Positions 26,836-36,420 of a stretch of DNA of 64,000 nucleotides are shown here, in pieces; positions within the stretch are counted from its first letter, which is position 1; every line of letters starts with the position of its first letter. Below the pieces are notes generated by a model. The model saw only the letters and a program-made list of their open reading frames with translations. It made no database searches and had not been told where the DNA came from. The stretch comes from JAENVU01 sp963801105. Lineage in GTDB: Bacteria > Actinomycetota > Acidimicrobiia > IMCC26256 > JAENVU01. Location of the stretch: the NCBI GenBank assembly GCA_963801105.1, contig CAWDDH010000003.1:186001-250000 (forward strand). The letters run 5' to 3'. The translations under genes and the position numbers were made by a program.

Positions 26836-28286
26836 GCGGCCGGGTCGGGCGCGGCCATGACCTCCCGGAACCGGTCGAACGTCCACGGCCACGTCGCCGG
26901 GATGCCCCGATCGTCCAGGTACCAGCTCCGACACCCCGTCACCCAGATCGAGTCGCGCGCGGCGTCGACGCGCGCCGCCTCGTGCTCCGCCATCGCGGCG
27001 CGGGTCGGCGCGATCGCGCGGACCCCACCCGAACGGAGCTGCTCGAGCAGCGCCAGCACGTACGCGACCTGGTACTCCGCGACCTCGATCAACGAGAAGT
27101 TCCCGACCGGCCCGTTGGGACCGTTGATCATGAACAGGTTCGGGAAGTCGGGCATCGAGATCGAGAGGTACGCGTTCGGGCGCGGCGACCACTCGTCGGC
27201 GAGCCGGCGACCACCGCGCCCGACGATCTCCATCGGACGCATGAAGGCGTCCGGGTGAAATCCGGTCGCGAGCACCAGCACGTCGAGGAGGTGCAGCACC
27301 CCGTCGGCGGTCCGCACCCCGTCCGGCTCGATGCACTCGATCGCCTCGGTGACCAGCTCCGCCGTGGGTGCCTGGATCGCCTCGTAGAAGTCGGGGGCGA
27401 CCACGAGCCGCTTGCACCCGGCCCGGTAGTCGGGCCGGAGCCGCTCGCGCAGCTCAGGATCGCGCACGGTCTCGAGGTTGTCCCGGCAGAGCTGCTCGAT
27501 CATCGCCATGCCGGCCGAATCGGCGTCGATGACGGCACTCGCGAAGCCGCCGAAGGCGATCGCGAGGTTGTCGTGGATCTCCTTCAGGCGGTCGGGGTCG
27601 GCGCGGAACGCCGCCTGCTCAGCCTTCGTGTAGGCGTGGTTCGCCTGCGGCAGGACCCACTGCGCGGTGCGCTGGAACAGCGTGTAGTGCGCGACCCGTC
27701 GCGCCAGCGCGGTGGTGAGCTGGACCGCGGTCGAGCCGGTCCCGATCACGCCGACCCGGCTGGACTCGAGGTCGACCGAGTGGTCCCATCGCGCGCTGTG
27801 GAACCTCGCGCCCGCGAACGTCTCGGCCCCCGGGATCTCGGGGATGTTCGGGTGGTGCAGCACCCCGGTGGCCGCGATCACGACGTCGAACTCGCCACGG
27901 AACCCGGCCGCGGTCTCGAGCGTCCAGGCCGCGTCCCCCCACGTACATCCGACGACCTCGTCCCCGAACCGGATCACGTCCAGGACGTCGTTCTCCTTCG
28001 CCACACGCTCGAAGTAGGACTGGATCTCGGGGCCCGGGGAGAACGTGTGGGTCCACTCGGGATTGGGAGCGAACGAGTACGAGTACAGGTGCGACGGCAC
28101 GTCGCACGCGATCCCGGGGTAGCTGTTCTCCCGCCAGGTCCCGCCGAGGCGGTCGGCCTTCTCGAAGACGGTGAGGTCCGTGTGGCCCGCCTCCCGGAGC
28201 TTGATGACGCTCAGGATGCCCGCCATACCGGCCCCGATCACCGCGATGCGCAGCGCGCGCGACTGTTGCCCGTCGTCCACGATCAC
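26820..28286 (-). CDS. flavin-containing monooxygenase, Baeyer-Villiger type
   Basis: 488-aa FAD/NADPH enzyme. The FAD motif is VIGAGMAGILS near residue 16, the NADPH motif VIGTGSTAVQL near 180, and between them sits the Baeyer-Villiger fingerprint FAGARFHSARWDHS near 158. It would insert oxygen into a cyclic or branched ketone, for example of terpenoid or steroid origin. GTG 28286 or GTG 28280 may be the start. The neighbouring hydroxylase, TauD dioxygenase and enoyl-CoA hydratase suggest a degradative gene set, though they are not in one operon. Confidence 0.92.
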   Translation of the reverse strand: MIVDDGQQSRALRIAVIGAGMAGILSVIKLREAGHTDLTVFEKADRLGGTWRENSYPGIACDVPSHLYSYSFAPNPEWTHTFSPGPEIQSYFERVAKENDVLDVIRFGDEVVGCTWGDAAWTLETAAGFRGEFDVVIAATGVLHHPNIPEIPGAETFAGARFHSARWDHSVDLESSRVGVIGTGSTAVQLTTALARRVAHYTLFQRTAQWVLPQANHAYTKAEQAAFRADPDRLKEIHDNLAIAFGGFASAVIDADSAGMAMIEQLCRDNLETVRDPELRERLRPDYRAGCKRLVVAPDFYEAIQAPTAELVTEAIECIEPDGVRTADGVLHLLDVLVLATGFHPDAFMRPMEIVGRGGRRLADEWSPRPNAYLSISMPDFPNLFMINGPNGPVGNFSLIEVAEYQVAYVLALLEQLRSGGVRAIAPTRAAMAEHEAARVDAARDSIWVTGCRSWYLDDRGIPATWPWTFDRFREVMAAPDPAAYETV

Positions 28287-28402
28287 CCCTCGTTCGTCCT
28301 CGGTCGCACGCTAGGCCCGCCGGTGACCGGGCCGGAAACCCGACCCCGGCCGCCATCGCGGCGGAGGACGACCATCCCGACCGGGCGCGCACGAACGGAT
28401 CC

Positions 28403-28483
28403 ATGGCCACGACCTTCACCCGCGTGGACGAGTCGACCGCCGAGCCGCTGGTGCGCGAAGTGTTCGCGCGACCGCGCGGCTGA
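28403..28483 (+). other. 26-codon open frame, possible gene remnant
   Basis: ATG 28403 to TGA 28483 encodes a short peptide starting MATTFTRVDESTAEPL, which looks like the first residues of HD-domain phosphohydrolases as I recall them. The rest of such a gene is absent. It may be a leftover 5' end, a true small peptide or chance. The surrounding 28287-28510 gap otherwise shows nothing. Confidence 0.22.
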
Positions 28484-28510
28484 TCGTCGCGCGCTCGACG
28501 CGACGCCGCG

Positions 28511-29326
28511 TCAGTACGGCCGGTCGCCGACGATCGTCACGCGCTCCATCACCCGGCGGGCGGGGAGGAAATCGTTGCTCACGATGTGCTGGGTGGCGCG
28601 GTTGTCCCAGAACGCGACGCTGCCCGGCTCCCAGCGGAACCGGCACTGCACGTCGGGGACCGTCGCCTGGCGCTGGAGCCGGTCGAGCAGGCCGAACGAC
28701 TCCTCGGGGGGCATGTCCTTGATCCCGCAGGTGAACGACGCGTTGACGTAGAGCGTCTTGCGGCCCGTCTCGGGATGCGTCCGCACGACCGGGTGCTCCG
28801 ACGCCGGGTACTTCGTACGCATCTTCTCCTGTACCTCGGGCGGCCGGCCGTAGCCGAACGCCCGCGTGAAATCGTGGAGCGCGACGAGGCCGTCGATCTC
28901 CACCTTCATCGCGTCGGGCAACAGGTCGTACGCGGCGCCCATGTCGGCCCAGAGGGTGTCGCCACCGATCGGGGGCAGCTCGACGGCGCGCAGGATGGAC
29001 CCGAGCGACGGCTCGGGCCGCCAGGTCACGTCGCTGTGCCAGACACCCGGCGCCTTGTGGGTGCCGCCGGCCGGGATCACGAAGACCTCGGGCTGCTCCT
29101 GGTCCTTCGGGGTCAGCGGATGGACCTCGAGCTCGCCGAACGCCCGGCCGAAGGCCACGTGGCGGTCCCGGTCGAGCCGGTGCTGGTCCCGGAAGAAGAT
29201 CACCTTCCACTCCAGCAGCGCCGCCCGCAGCGCGGCGATCGTCTCGGCCGGGAGCTCGTCGGCGAGGTCGACGCCCCCGACCTCCGCGCCGATCCCAGCG
29301 GTCATGGGGTCGATCGTCAACGTCAT
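28511..29326 (-). CDS. TauD/TfdA-family Fe(II)/2-oxoglutarate dioxygenase
   Basis: 271-aa dioxygenase. The iron site is WHSDVT (His-X-Asp) about residue 97 with the distal His in ATQHIVSND about 246, and the 2-oxoglutarate Arg is in ARRVMERV about 258. The family oxidises taurine, alkyl sulfates, aryloxyacetates or related acids; which one cannot be read from sequence. It is divergent from the enoyl-CoA hydratase gene across 83 bases. Confidence 0.92.
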   Translation of the reverse strand: MTLTIDPMTAGIGAEVGGVDLADELPAETIAALRAALLEWKVIFFRDQHRLDRDRHVAFGRAFGELEVHPLTPKDQEQPEVFVIPAGGTHKAPGVWHSDVTWRPEPSLGSILRAVELPPIGGDTLWADMGAAYDLLPDAMKVEIDGLVALHDFTRAFGYGRPPEVQEKMRTKYPASEHPVVRTHPETGRKTLYVNASFTCGIKDMPPEESFGLLDRLQRQATVPDVQCRFRWEPGSVAFWDNRATQHIVSNDFLPARRVMERVTIVGDRPY

Positions 29327-29409
29327 GGCGACGATGGTAGGGCCGTGGGCCGCGTCCCGCGAGGGGAACGGGCTCGCCCGCCCGGACGGACTGCTCTACC
29401 GTCCCGGCC

Positions 29410-30087
29410 GTGACGGCGATCTCGCTCATCGACGATCCCGAGCGCTCATCCGCGACGATCGTGCTCGACCGGCCGGAGAAGAAGAATGCTCTCTCCATCG
29501 CACTCCGCGACGAGGTGACGGCCGCGCTCACCCAGCTCGCGGAACGCGAGGACATCAAGAGCGTGGTCGTGACCGGAGCGGGCGACGTGTTCTCCGCCGG
29601 CTTCGACCTCGGCGAGTTCGTCGCGAGCGCCGAGGACCCCGTGATGGCGACCGCGCTCTGGGCGAGCAGCGACCGATTCCACCATGCGCTCCTCTCCTTC
29701 CCCCTCCCGCTGATCGCCGCGGTGAACGGCCCCGCCCTGGCCGGCGGCTTCGACCTCGCCGTGCTCTGCGATCTCCGGATCGCGACGCCGGACGCGCGCT
29801 TCGCCCATCCGGAGTTCACCTTCGGCGACATCGTGTACTCACCGCTGCACGATCTCGTCGGCGGCGCCGTCGCGCGCGAACTCTGTCTCACCGGTCGTTC
29901 GATCGACGCCGCCGAAGCACTCCGTCTCCAGGTGGTGAACGAGGTGGTGCCCCGGGAGTCGCTCGACGAGCGCGTCGCGGAGCTGACCGACGCGATCGCG
30001 CGGGCGCCCCGGGCGAACCTGCTCCGCACCAAGGCGAAGATCATCGCCCGCGCCGGGATCCACCTGGGACCGACCCTCGATCTCTGA
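29410..30087 (+). CDS. enoyl-CoA hydratase/isomerase family protein
   Basis: 225-aa crotonase-fold enzyme. The oxyanion-hole motifs are FSAGFDLGEF near residue 60 and NGPALAGGFDLAVLCD near 107. At the two catalytic Glu positions of rat crotonase it has Asp (GGFDLA) and Glu (AHPEFTFGD), so hydratase or isomerase activity is possible but altered. At 225 aa it is short for the family (usually about 260), lacking part of the C-terminal helices. GTG 29410 start. Confidence 0.88.
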   Translation: MTAISLIDDPERSSATIVLDRPEKKNALSIALRDEVTAALTQLAEREDIKSVVVTGAGDVFSAGFDLGEFVASAEDPVMATALWASSDRFHHALLSFPLPLIAAVNGPALAGGFDLAVLCDLRIATPDARFAHPEFTFGDIVYSPLHDLVGGAVARELCLTGRSIDAAEALRLQVVNEVVPRESLDERVAELTDAIARAPRANLLRTKAKIIARAGIHLGPTLDL

Positions 30088-30112
30088 GCCCGACCGGCCG
30101 GATCGCCCGTCG

Positions 30113-31120
30113 GTGAGCGAGCCCGACGTGGTGCATCGGGACGGGTACCGTGCTGGCATCGGCCCGCGCACCCTGCTCCGAATTCCGGTCTTGCTCGCGG
30201 CCGTGGTCGCGCTGGCCGTCACGCTCGCCGGACGCCTCGCGTGGACCGCCTGGCCGTTCGAGCTGGTCACGAACTTCCCGGTGCAGCTCGCCGTCGTCGG
30301 ACTGGTGCTCACGCTCTGCGCGCTGGCACTTCGCGCTCCGGTCACGACCGCCGTCGCCGCGCTCGGGCTGGTGATCAACGCGGTGGTGATCAGCGGCGCG
30401 CTGACCGGTGACCCGCGGCCCGCGGCCCCCGGTGCTCGGATCGTGGTCGGCCACCTCAACGCCCAGACCCGCTCCATCGACGTGGACGAGCTCGGCCAGT
30501 ACCTCGAGACCATCCACCCCGACCTGTTCGTGGTCCTCGATCCCGTCCAGTCGGACGTCCCGAAGCTCACGCACGCGGCGCCGGGGTTCCAGGTCACCAT
30601 GGTCGGGTCGCTCGGCGAGAGCGAAGTCGACTTCGTGCGCACCGTGGTGCTGAGCCGCGACCCACTCGACGGCGTCGGCCATCCGGCGGACCCCGCGTTC
30701 GGCAAGTCGGCGGTCGAGATGACCATCCACGCCGGCGCCTCCCCGGTCTCGCTCGTCGCCTTCGGCACCGACTCCCCGACGACGCCCGGGCGTGCCAACC
30801 GGCGCGACCGCGCCCTGAACGCGGCAGCGCGCTGGAGCGCCGCCCATCCGGCCCGCCGCGTCGTCATGGGCGACTTCAACGCGACGCCGTGGTCGCCCTC
30901 GTTCCGCCGCCTGCTCCACGACGGCGAACTGTTCGACTCGCTCGACGGCTTCGGGCTCCAGGTCTCCTGGCCCGAGTCCAATCCCCTGCTCCGGATCCCG
31001 ATCGACCACGCGCTGCTCGGGCCGGCGCTCGCGGCGACCGACCGGGGCACCGGACCGTCCTTCGGCTCGCAGCACCGGAGCCTGCACGTGACGGTCGCAC
31101 CCGCCCGGGCGGGCGGCTGA
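30113..31120 (+). CDS. endonuclease/exonuclease/phosphatase family membrane protein
   Basis: 335-aa protein with three N-terminal membrane helices (about residues 20-110) and an external EEP domain. Active-site remnants are GHLNAQTRS, VMGDFNATPWSPSFRRLL (Asp/Asn pair), PIDHALLG and the final SQHRSLHVTV. Relatives of this layout are exported phosphodiesterases or phosphatases. The early acidic Glu of the family (LQE-type) is replaced by FVVLDPVQSD, so catalysis may be altered. GTG 30113 start, 25 bases after the hydratase gene, so co-transcription is likely. Confidence 0.85.
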   Translation: MSEPDVVHRDGYRAGIGPRTLLRIPVLLAAVVALAVTLAGRLAWTAWPFELVTNFPVQLAVVGLVLTLCALALRAPVTTAVAALGLVINAVVISGALTGDPRPAAPGARIVVGHLNAQTRSIDVDELGQYLETIHPDLFVVLDPVQSDVPKLTHAAPGFQVTMVGSLGESEVDFVRTVVLSRDPLDGVGHPADPAFGKSAVEMTIHAGASPVSLVAFGTDSPTTPGRANRRDRALNAAARWSAAHPARRVVMGDFNATPWSPSFRRLLHDGELFDSLDGFGLQVSWPESNPLLRIPIDHALLGPALAATDRGTGPSFGSQHRSLHVTVAPARAGG

Positions 31121-32072
31121 TCAGTCCGCGGCCGTCGCGACCTCCGCGAACTCGTCGGCCGCGGTGGCGGGCAGCGGTGGGGCGCCGAGCACCCAGCCGA
31201 GGAACGCGAGCAGCGCGGCGGCCGTCGGCCGGACGAGCAGCGCGTCGGCGAGCGGCACCGGCCAGAGCCCGAGCGCGAGCCGGCGGTCGAGCGGGAGCAG
31301 GTCGGCGGCGGCGGCCGCGATCACGCCGTAGGTGGGCAGCATGCGCACCGGCAGCGACGGCAGGACGAGGAACCGGACGGCATCGCGCGCCTCCGGGGTG
31401 ACCCGGAGCCCGGGCACCTCGGCGACCCACGCGCGCAGGTCGCGCTCGGTCTCGGGGACGTCCTGCGCACCCAGGCGGCGGCCGACGACCGCCATCTCGG
31501 CGACGTACCGGTCGGCGTCCTCGCGCGCGAGCGCCGGTCCGTAGCGGCGGTAGGCGGCGAGGAAGGAGTCCACCTCGACGTTGTGCACCCACGCGAGCAG
31601 CGCAGGGTCGTTGGCCTCGTAGCGGCCGGCCGTCGGAGGCCGTGCCGGTCACGCGGTCGTGGACGGACCGGACGCGGGCGATCGCCCGTTCGGCCTCGGC
31701 GGTGGATCCGTAGGTGGTGGCGGCGATGAACCGGCCGGTGCGCGCGAGACGCCCGAGCGGGTCCTCGCGGTAGGCCGAGTGCTGGAACACTCCGGCCATG
31801 GCGAGCGGATGCATGACCTGGAGGAAGAGGGCCCGCAGGCCGCCGATGACCATGGACCGGTCCCGGTGGATCCGCCAGGTCATCGACCCGGGCCCGAAGA
31901 GGCCCGGGTCCTCCTCGGTGGCGAAGTCGAGGTCCGGCTCACCCGAACGAGGCCCCGCGAGCGCCGACCGGGCCGCCCGGCCGAGCGCCTCCCGGGCCGG
32001 GGCGACCGCCGCGCCCGCGGTGGCGCCGAACGCCGTGGTCAGCGCCGCCGGCAGCGGGGGCACGAGTCGCAT
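31121..32072 (-). CDS. oxygenase MpaB family protein (DUF2236), frameshifted
   Basis: Haem-dependent oxygenase-like family related to latex-clearing protein. The N-terminal half from ATG 32072 shows FGPGSMTWRIHRDRSMVIGG and FLQVMHPLAMAGVFQHS (axial His region). The second half, one frame over, begins VHNVEVDSFLAAYRRYG and continues to the stop at 31121. A surplus base in GGCCGGCCGC (about 31626-31634) accounts for the break; after correction the protein is about 316 aa. Start and end are clear, so a sequencing indel is the simplest reading. Confidence 0.83.
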
Positions 32073-32200
32073 CCGCTGCAGTCTTCCAGGCCCACCGGGT
32101 CGGTTCGCCCCATCCACCGCGAAACGGCGCGGAGTCCCTACGCTCGTGCCGTGCGGGCGGTGCCCGCAGACCGGCGCAGTCCGGCAGGGACGGAGGCATC

Positions 32201-32500
32201 ATGAAGACGGGACACCACTTCGGGCGCACGATCGCCCGACTCGGAGCAGTGGCCGGTGTGACCGGCGCCGCGTTGCTGCTGCCGCTCAGCGCCGCCGGAG
32301 CCGTCACCTACCCGAACGGTGGGACGCCCGACGTCGCACCGAAGTCCACCCAGCCGACGTCGGTGCTGCCCGCGCACCAGTCACGATCGACGCTGCCCTT
32401 CACCGGCACCGACATCGTCGAGCTCGCAGCCATCGGTGGCGCGTCGGCCGGCGTCGGCGTCGTGTTGCTCCGTCGCTCGCGCCGCACCTCCACCGTCTGA
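32201..32500 (+). CDS. small exported protein with LPXTG-type sorting signal
   Basis: 99 aa. Signal peptide (residues 1-34, ending SAAGA), a short Pro/Ser/Thr-rich stretch, LPFTG at about residue 65, a hydrophobic segment and a basic tail RRSRR: the three parts of a sortase cell-wall sorting signal. The mature region between signal peptide and LPFTG is only about 30 residues, so it may be a spacer, a surface tag or a pilin-like unit. No sortase gene is in the window. ATG 32201 with GGACGGAGG upstream. Confidence 0.85.
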   Translation: MKTGHHFGRTIARLGAVAGVTGAALLLPLSAAGAVTYPNGGTPDVAPKSTQPTSVLPAHQSRSTLPFTGTDIVELAAIGGASAGVGVVLLRRSRRTSTV

Positions 32501-32545
32501 TCCGGCGCCGTCGCGCGTCAGGAACCTCGACCTCACGCCCGCCCG

Positions 32546-34364
32546 ATGAGCCCGCGCATCGAGGACTACGCGCTCATCGGTGACACCCAGACCGCCGCCC
32601 TCGTCGGGATCGACGGGTCGATCGACTGGTGGTGCGTCCCCCGCTTCGACTCGGGCGCGGTCTTCGCGGCGCTGCTCGGCACGCCCGACCACGGTCGCTG
32701 GCTGCTCGCGCCGGCAGGCGGCCTCCAGCGGACCGAACGGTCGTACCGGGACAACACGCTCGTGCTCGAGACCACGTTCCACACCGACGACGGCTCGGTG
32801 CGGGTGACCGACTGCATGCCGATCCGGGGCCGCACGATCGACATCGTGCGCCAGGTGGAGGGACTCTCCGGTCGGGTCCCGATGCACATGGAGATGGTCG
32901 TCCGGTTCGACTACGGATCGATCGTCCCGTGGGTCGGCCAGGCCGACGCCGGACTGCGGGCGGTCGCGGGCCCCGACGCGCTGCTCCTCCGGACGCCGGT
33001 CCACACCCACGGTGCGGGCAAGACCACCGTTGCCGACTTCGTGATCACCGCCGGCGAGCGCGTCCCGTTCACGCTCGCGCACCACCCATCCCACGAACCA
33101 CCACCCCGGCATGTCGACGGCGCGCGCGCGATCCAGGAGACCGCGCGGTGGTGGCGGCGATGGGCCGACCAGTGCACCTACGACGGCGAGTGGAAGGAAG
33201 CGGTCGTCCGCTCGCTCATCACGTTGAAGGCGCTGACCTACGCTCCGACGGGTGGCATCGTCGCCGCGCCCACCACGTCGCTCCCCGAGTGGCTCGGCAG
33301 CGTGCGGAACTGGGACTACCGATTCTGCTGGCTGCGCGACGCGACCCTCACCCTCCTCTCACTGACCGCGGGCGGCTACCACGAGGAGGCGCTGGCCTGG
33401 CGCGACTGGCTGCTGCGCGCCGCGGCAGGTGATCCCGAGGATCTCCAGATCATGTACGGCGTCGCCGGGGAGCGCCGCCTCACCGAGTACGAGTTGCCGT
33501 GGCTGCCCGGGTACGAGCGCTCGGCGCCGGTGCGCGTCGGCAACGCAGCGTGCGAGCAGTTCCAGCTCGACGTGTTCGGCGAGGTGCTCTCGACCCTCTA
33601 CCGGACCCGCAGCCTCATCCCCGACCCGGCGGGTCACCGCGACTCCTGGGACCTCGAGCTCGCGCTGCTCGAAGGCCTCGAGGGACTGTGGCGCAGGCCC
33701 GACGAGGGCATCTGGGAGGTCCGCGGCCCGCGGGCGCACTTCACCCACTCGAAGGGCATGGCCTGGCTCGCGTTCGACCGCGCGGTCCGGAGCGTGGACG
33801 AGTTCGGGCTGCCCGGCCCGCGCGGCAACTGGGAGACCCTGCGTGACGAGATCCACGACCAGGTCTGCACCGAGGGGTTCGACCCGGAGCTGAACGCGTT
33901 CACCCAGTCGTACGGCTCCAAGCTGCTCGACGCGTCGGTGCTGCTCCTGCCGCTCACCGGGTTCCTCGCCCCCGACGACCCCCGCATCCGCGGCACCGTC
34001 GATGCGATCGAGCGCACCCTGCTCCGCGACGGCTTCGTCGCCCGTTACGAGACGAGCCCGAGCGGGGCCGTCGACGGTCTGCCGGAAGGTGAGGGCACGT
34101 TCCTCCCCTGCTCGTTCTGGCTCGCCGACACCCGCGGCGCTCATCGGCCGCGAGGACGAGGCCCGCGCGCTGTTCGAGCGGCTGCTCGGGATCCGCAACG
34201 ACGTCGGGCTGCTCGCCGAGGAGTACGACCCTGCGGGCGGACGTCAGCTCGGGAACTTCCCGCAGGCGTTCACCCACGTCTGCCTGGTGACGACGGCCGC
34301 GCACCTGTCCCAGCTCGCCCGCACCGGCGTCCCCGACACGCGGGTCCCGATCCTGCGCATGTAG
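32546..34364 (+). CDS. glycoside hydrolase family 15 protein (glucoamylase/trehalase-like), frameshifted
   Basis: Begins MSPRIEDYALIGDTQTAALVG and DGSIDWWCVPRFDSG, the hallmark of actinobacterial GH15 enzymes, some of which are trehalases. An N-terminal beta domain is followed by an (alpha/alpha)6 barrel with NWDYRFCWLRDA near residue 254 and EGTFLPCSFWLADT near 515. The frame breaks at about 34130; the last 75 residues (GREDEARALFERLLG to RVPILRM) are one frame over. Deleting one base in ACCCGCGGCGC rejoins them into about 605 aa. It would release glucose from trehalose or alpha-glucans. Confidence 0.87.
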
Positions 34365-34371
34365 CGGGCCC

Positions 34372-34385
34372 GTCCCGGTCGGGAC
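34372..34385. terminator. short hairpin after GH15 gene
   Basis: GTCCC, GGTC, GGGAC begins 8 bases after the GH15 stop codon. The stem is short and no T-run follows, so it is at best a weak terminator. The rest of the 188-base gap to the next gene shows nothing else. Confidence 0.3.
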
Positions 34386-34552
34386 CTCGGCCGGGCTGTG
34401 CCACCATCAGACCGCCGAGGCGCTGGTACGGTGAAGTCGCTCCCTCACTCGGGGCGCTGGATTCTCCCCGTCGACCCGACGCATCGGCGCTGCGGACTCG
34501 ACGTCTCGTGCTGATCGATCAGCCAAGGACCGTCGAGACCGAGGAGCCCGTC

Positions 34553-34669
34553 ATGGGTGACAAGTCCCCCAAGCGCGACAACGCGAAGAAGCCCGCGAAG
34601 TCGTTGAAGGAGAAGCGCGCCGACAAGCACGCGAAGAAGGCCGAGAGGCGACCGGGCATCGTCGGCTGA
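34553..34669 (+). CDS. small basic conserved protein (38 aa)
   Basis: MGDKSPKRDNAKKPAKSLKE begins a very Lys/Arg-rich 38-residue protein ending RRPGIVG. Proteins with this MGDKSPK...KPAKSLKEKRA pattern are widespread small hypotheticals in actinomycetes. GAGGAG sits 7 bases before ATG 34553. The charge suggests binding to nucleic acid or ribosomes, which is inference only. The gene has its own start and is unrelated to the GH15 gene upstream. Confidence 0.75.
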   Translation: MGDKSPKRDNAKKPAKSLKEKRADKHAKKAERRPGIVG

Positions 34670-34685
34670 CGGGCGACCGCCGCGC

Positions 34686-34991
34686 CTACAGCGGACCCTT
34701 GGCGCTCACCTCGTACCGGAACAGCTCCACCGCCGACACCCGGATCGTCGCCATCGACGCGTAGAAGGTCGCGAGGTGCTCCGACGCGGCGTGCACGGCG
34801 TTGGCCTCGGCCGACGCCCACTCCTCGAACACCCGCACCCGCGCGCGGTCACGCGGGTCGACCCAGAAGTCGTAGGCGATGCACCCTTCCTCCTGCGTGG
34901 TCGCCGCGACCAGCGGCCCGATGAGCGCCATCGCCGCGTCGAAGTCGTCGGGGTCGAGACGCAGCTCGCCCGAGATGACGAGTCGGTCCAT
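34686..34991 (-). CDS. antibiotic biosynthesis monooxygenase (ABM) family protein
   Basis: 101-aa single ABM domain (dimeric alpha/beta barrel). GELRLDPDDFDAAMALI, TTQEEGCIAYDFWVDPRD and VFEEWASAEANAVHAASEHL are typical. Such small proteins oxidise quinols or degrade haem, or act as stress proteins, with no cofactor visible. It lies between a small basic protein gene and a divergent membrane protein gene. Confidence 0.87.
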   Translation of the reverse strand: MDRLVISGELRLDPDDFDAAMALIGPLVAATTQEEGCIAYDFWVDPRDRARVRVFEEWASAEANAVHAASEHLATFYASMATIRVSAVELFRYEVSAKGPL

Positions 34992-35050
34992 GTCGGTTCC
35001 TCCCGGTGTCGGACGGCGGACGCTATCGCCGCGCGGGTACCGTGGGTCGC

Positions 35051-35335
35051 GTGAGCAACAGCAGCGTGCGGGGCCAGTTCGAGGTCGACGACGAAGAGCT
35101 GACGGCCGAGGCGCTCGCCGCGGACACCCCGCCCTCCCTCGACGGTGCGATCCCCTTCTCGCTCGCGATCGGCGAGCCCGACCGGCGCATCCTCCCCGAG
35201 TGGTACATGCCCGCCCCCAGCGGCGGCGGGATCCATCTCGGCGGGTGGCGACGCAACGTCGTGGTCCTGTTCGTCATCGCGCTCCTCGTCATCGAGGTCT
35301 CGGGGCTCTGCACCACCTACGGCCGCGTCTTCTGA
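35051..35335 (+). CDS. single-pass membrane hypothetical protein
   Basis: 94 aa from GTG 35051 (ATG-like start at 35006 gives 109 aa). An acidic soluble N-terminal half (FEVDDEELTAEALAAD), then a C-terminal membrane helix VVVLFVIALLVIEVSGLC. No known family. The 3' end overlaps the convergent alcohol dehydrogenase gene by 19 bases. The good composition and clear membrane segment support a real gene. Confidence 0.65.
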   Translation: MSNSSVRGQFEVDDEELTAEALAADTPPSLDGAIPFSLAIGEPDRRILPEWYMPAPSGGGIHLGGWRRNVVVLFVIALLVIEVSGLCTTYGRVF

Positions 35336-36351
35336 CGCCCGGCGGCATCCTCCGCCACCCGCAGCACGGCCGCGCCGGTCACCCGATCGGCCGCCAGATC
35401 CTCGAGCGCACGGTCGGCGCGGTCCAACGGGTACTCGGTGACCTCGACGCGCAGCGCCGTGCGCTGCGCGATCGCGAAGAGCTCCTCGCCGTCGCGACGG
35501 GTGTTCGCCGTGGTGCTGGTCAACGTGCGCTCCTCGAAGAGGTGCTGCTGATAGTCCAATGTCGGGATGTCGGTCAGGTGGATGCCCGCGATCGCGAGAG
35601 TTCCGCCGCGGTCGAGCGCGGCCAGTGCGGGTGGCACGAGCGTGCCCACCGGAGCGAACAGGATCGCGGCGTCGAGCGGCTCGGGCGGCGCGTCCGCCGC
35701 GGCGCCGACGGAGTGGCATCCCAGCTCGCGCGCCAGTGCCCGGGCCTCGGCCGACCGCGTCATCACGTGGACCCGCGCGCCTTCCCCGAGCGCGATCTGC
35801 GCGGTCAGGTGGGCGGACGCGCCGAAACCGTAGATCCCGAGCCGGCCGCCGGTCGGCAGTCGGCTGCGGCGCAGAGCGCGGAGCCCGATGATGCCCGAGC
35901 ACAGCAACGGCGCGGCGTGGGCGTCGTCGTAGGCGTCGGGCAGGCGGTAGACGAAGTCCTCGTGCGCGGTCGCGAACTCGGCGAAGCCGCCGTCGCGGTC
36001 CCATCCCGTGAACCGCGGCGCCACGCACAGGTTCTCGTCGCCACGCACGCAGAACCGGCAGACGCCACACGTCCGTGCGAGCCACGGAACCCCCACGCGC
36101 GTGCCCGGCGCGAAGCGACCGGCGTCGGGACCGCATGTGTCGACCACGCCCACGATCTCGTGGCCGGGCACCGTCGCCGGGTGACGCGGGGCGAGATCTC
36201 CCTCGGCGAGGTGCAGATCGGTCCGGCAGACGCCCGACGCCGTGACGCGGACCCGCACCTCGTGCTCGGCCGGCGCCGGGACCGGACGCCGCAGCAGACG
36301 GAGCGGACCTTCGTCGATCGGTCCGGGCCGGTCGACGACCCAGGCCTGCAT
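35317..36351 (-). CDS. zinc-dependent alcohol dehydrogenase
   Basis: 344-aa medium-chain dehydrogenase/reductase. Catalytic zinc ligands are in GVCRTDLHLAEG (Cys) and VPGHEIVGVV (His-Glu); the structural zinc lobe is TCGVCRFCVRGDENLC with four Cys; LGIYGFGASAHLTAQIA is the NAD-binding loop. The last Gly of the usual GxGxxG is changed to Ala. It would oxidise alcohols or reduce aldehydes. ATG 36351 gives MQAWVVDRPGPID, a usual start for this group; the longer open frame is antisense to the protease gene. Confidence 0.9.
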   Translation of the reverse strand: MQAWVVDRPGPIDEGPLRLLRRPVPAPAEHEVRVRVTASGVCRTDLHLAEGDLAPRHPATVPGHEIVGVVDTCGPDAGRFAPGTRVGVPWLARTCGVCRFCVRGDENLCVAPRFTGWDRDGGFAEFATAHEDFVYRLPDAYDDAHAAPLLCSGIIGLRALRRSRLPTGGRLGIYGFGASAHLTAQIALGEGARVHVMTRSAEARALARELGCHSVGAAADAPPEPLDAAILFAPVGTLVPPALAALDRGGTLAIAGIHLTDIPTLDYQQHLFEERTLTSTTANTRRDGEELFAIAQRTALRVEVTEYPLDRADRALEDLAADRVTGAAVLRVAEDAAGRQKTRP

Positions 36352-36420
36352 GTCCGCCGGAACGTCCTCGGCGCGTGCGTCACGGATCCAGGGTATGACC
36401 ACCACCGCATCGGCGACCCC

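Noticed and set aside
28403..28483. Confident small gene
   Set aside because: Only a loose likeness to an HD-domain N-terminus from memory; listed at low confidence instead.
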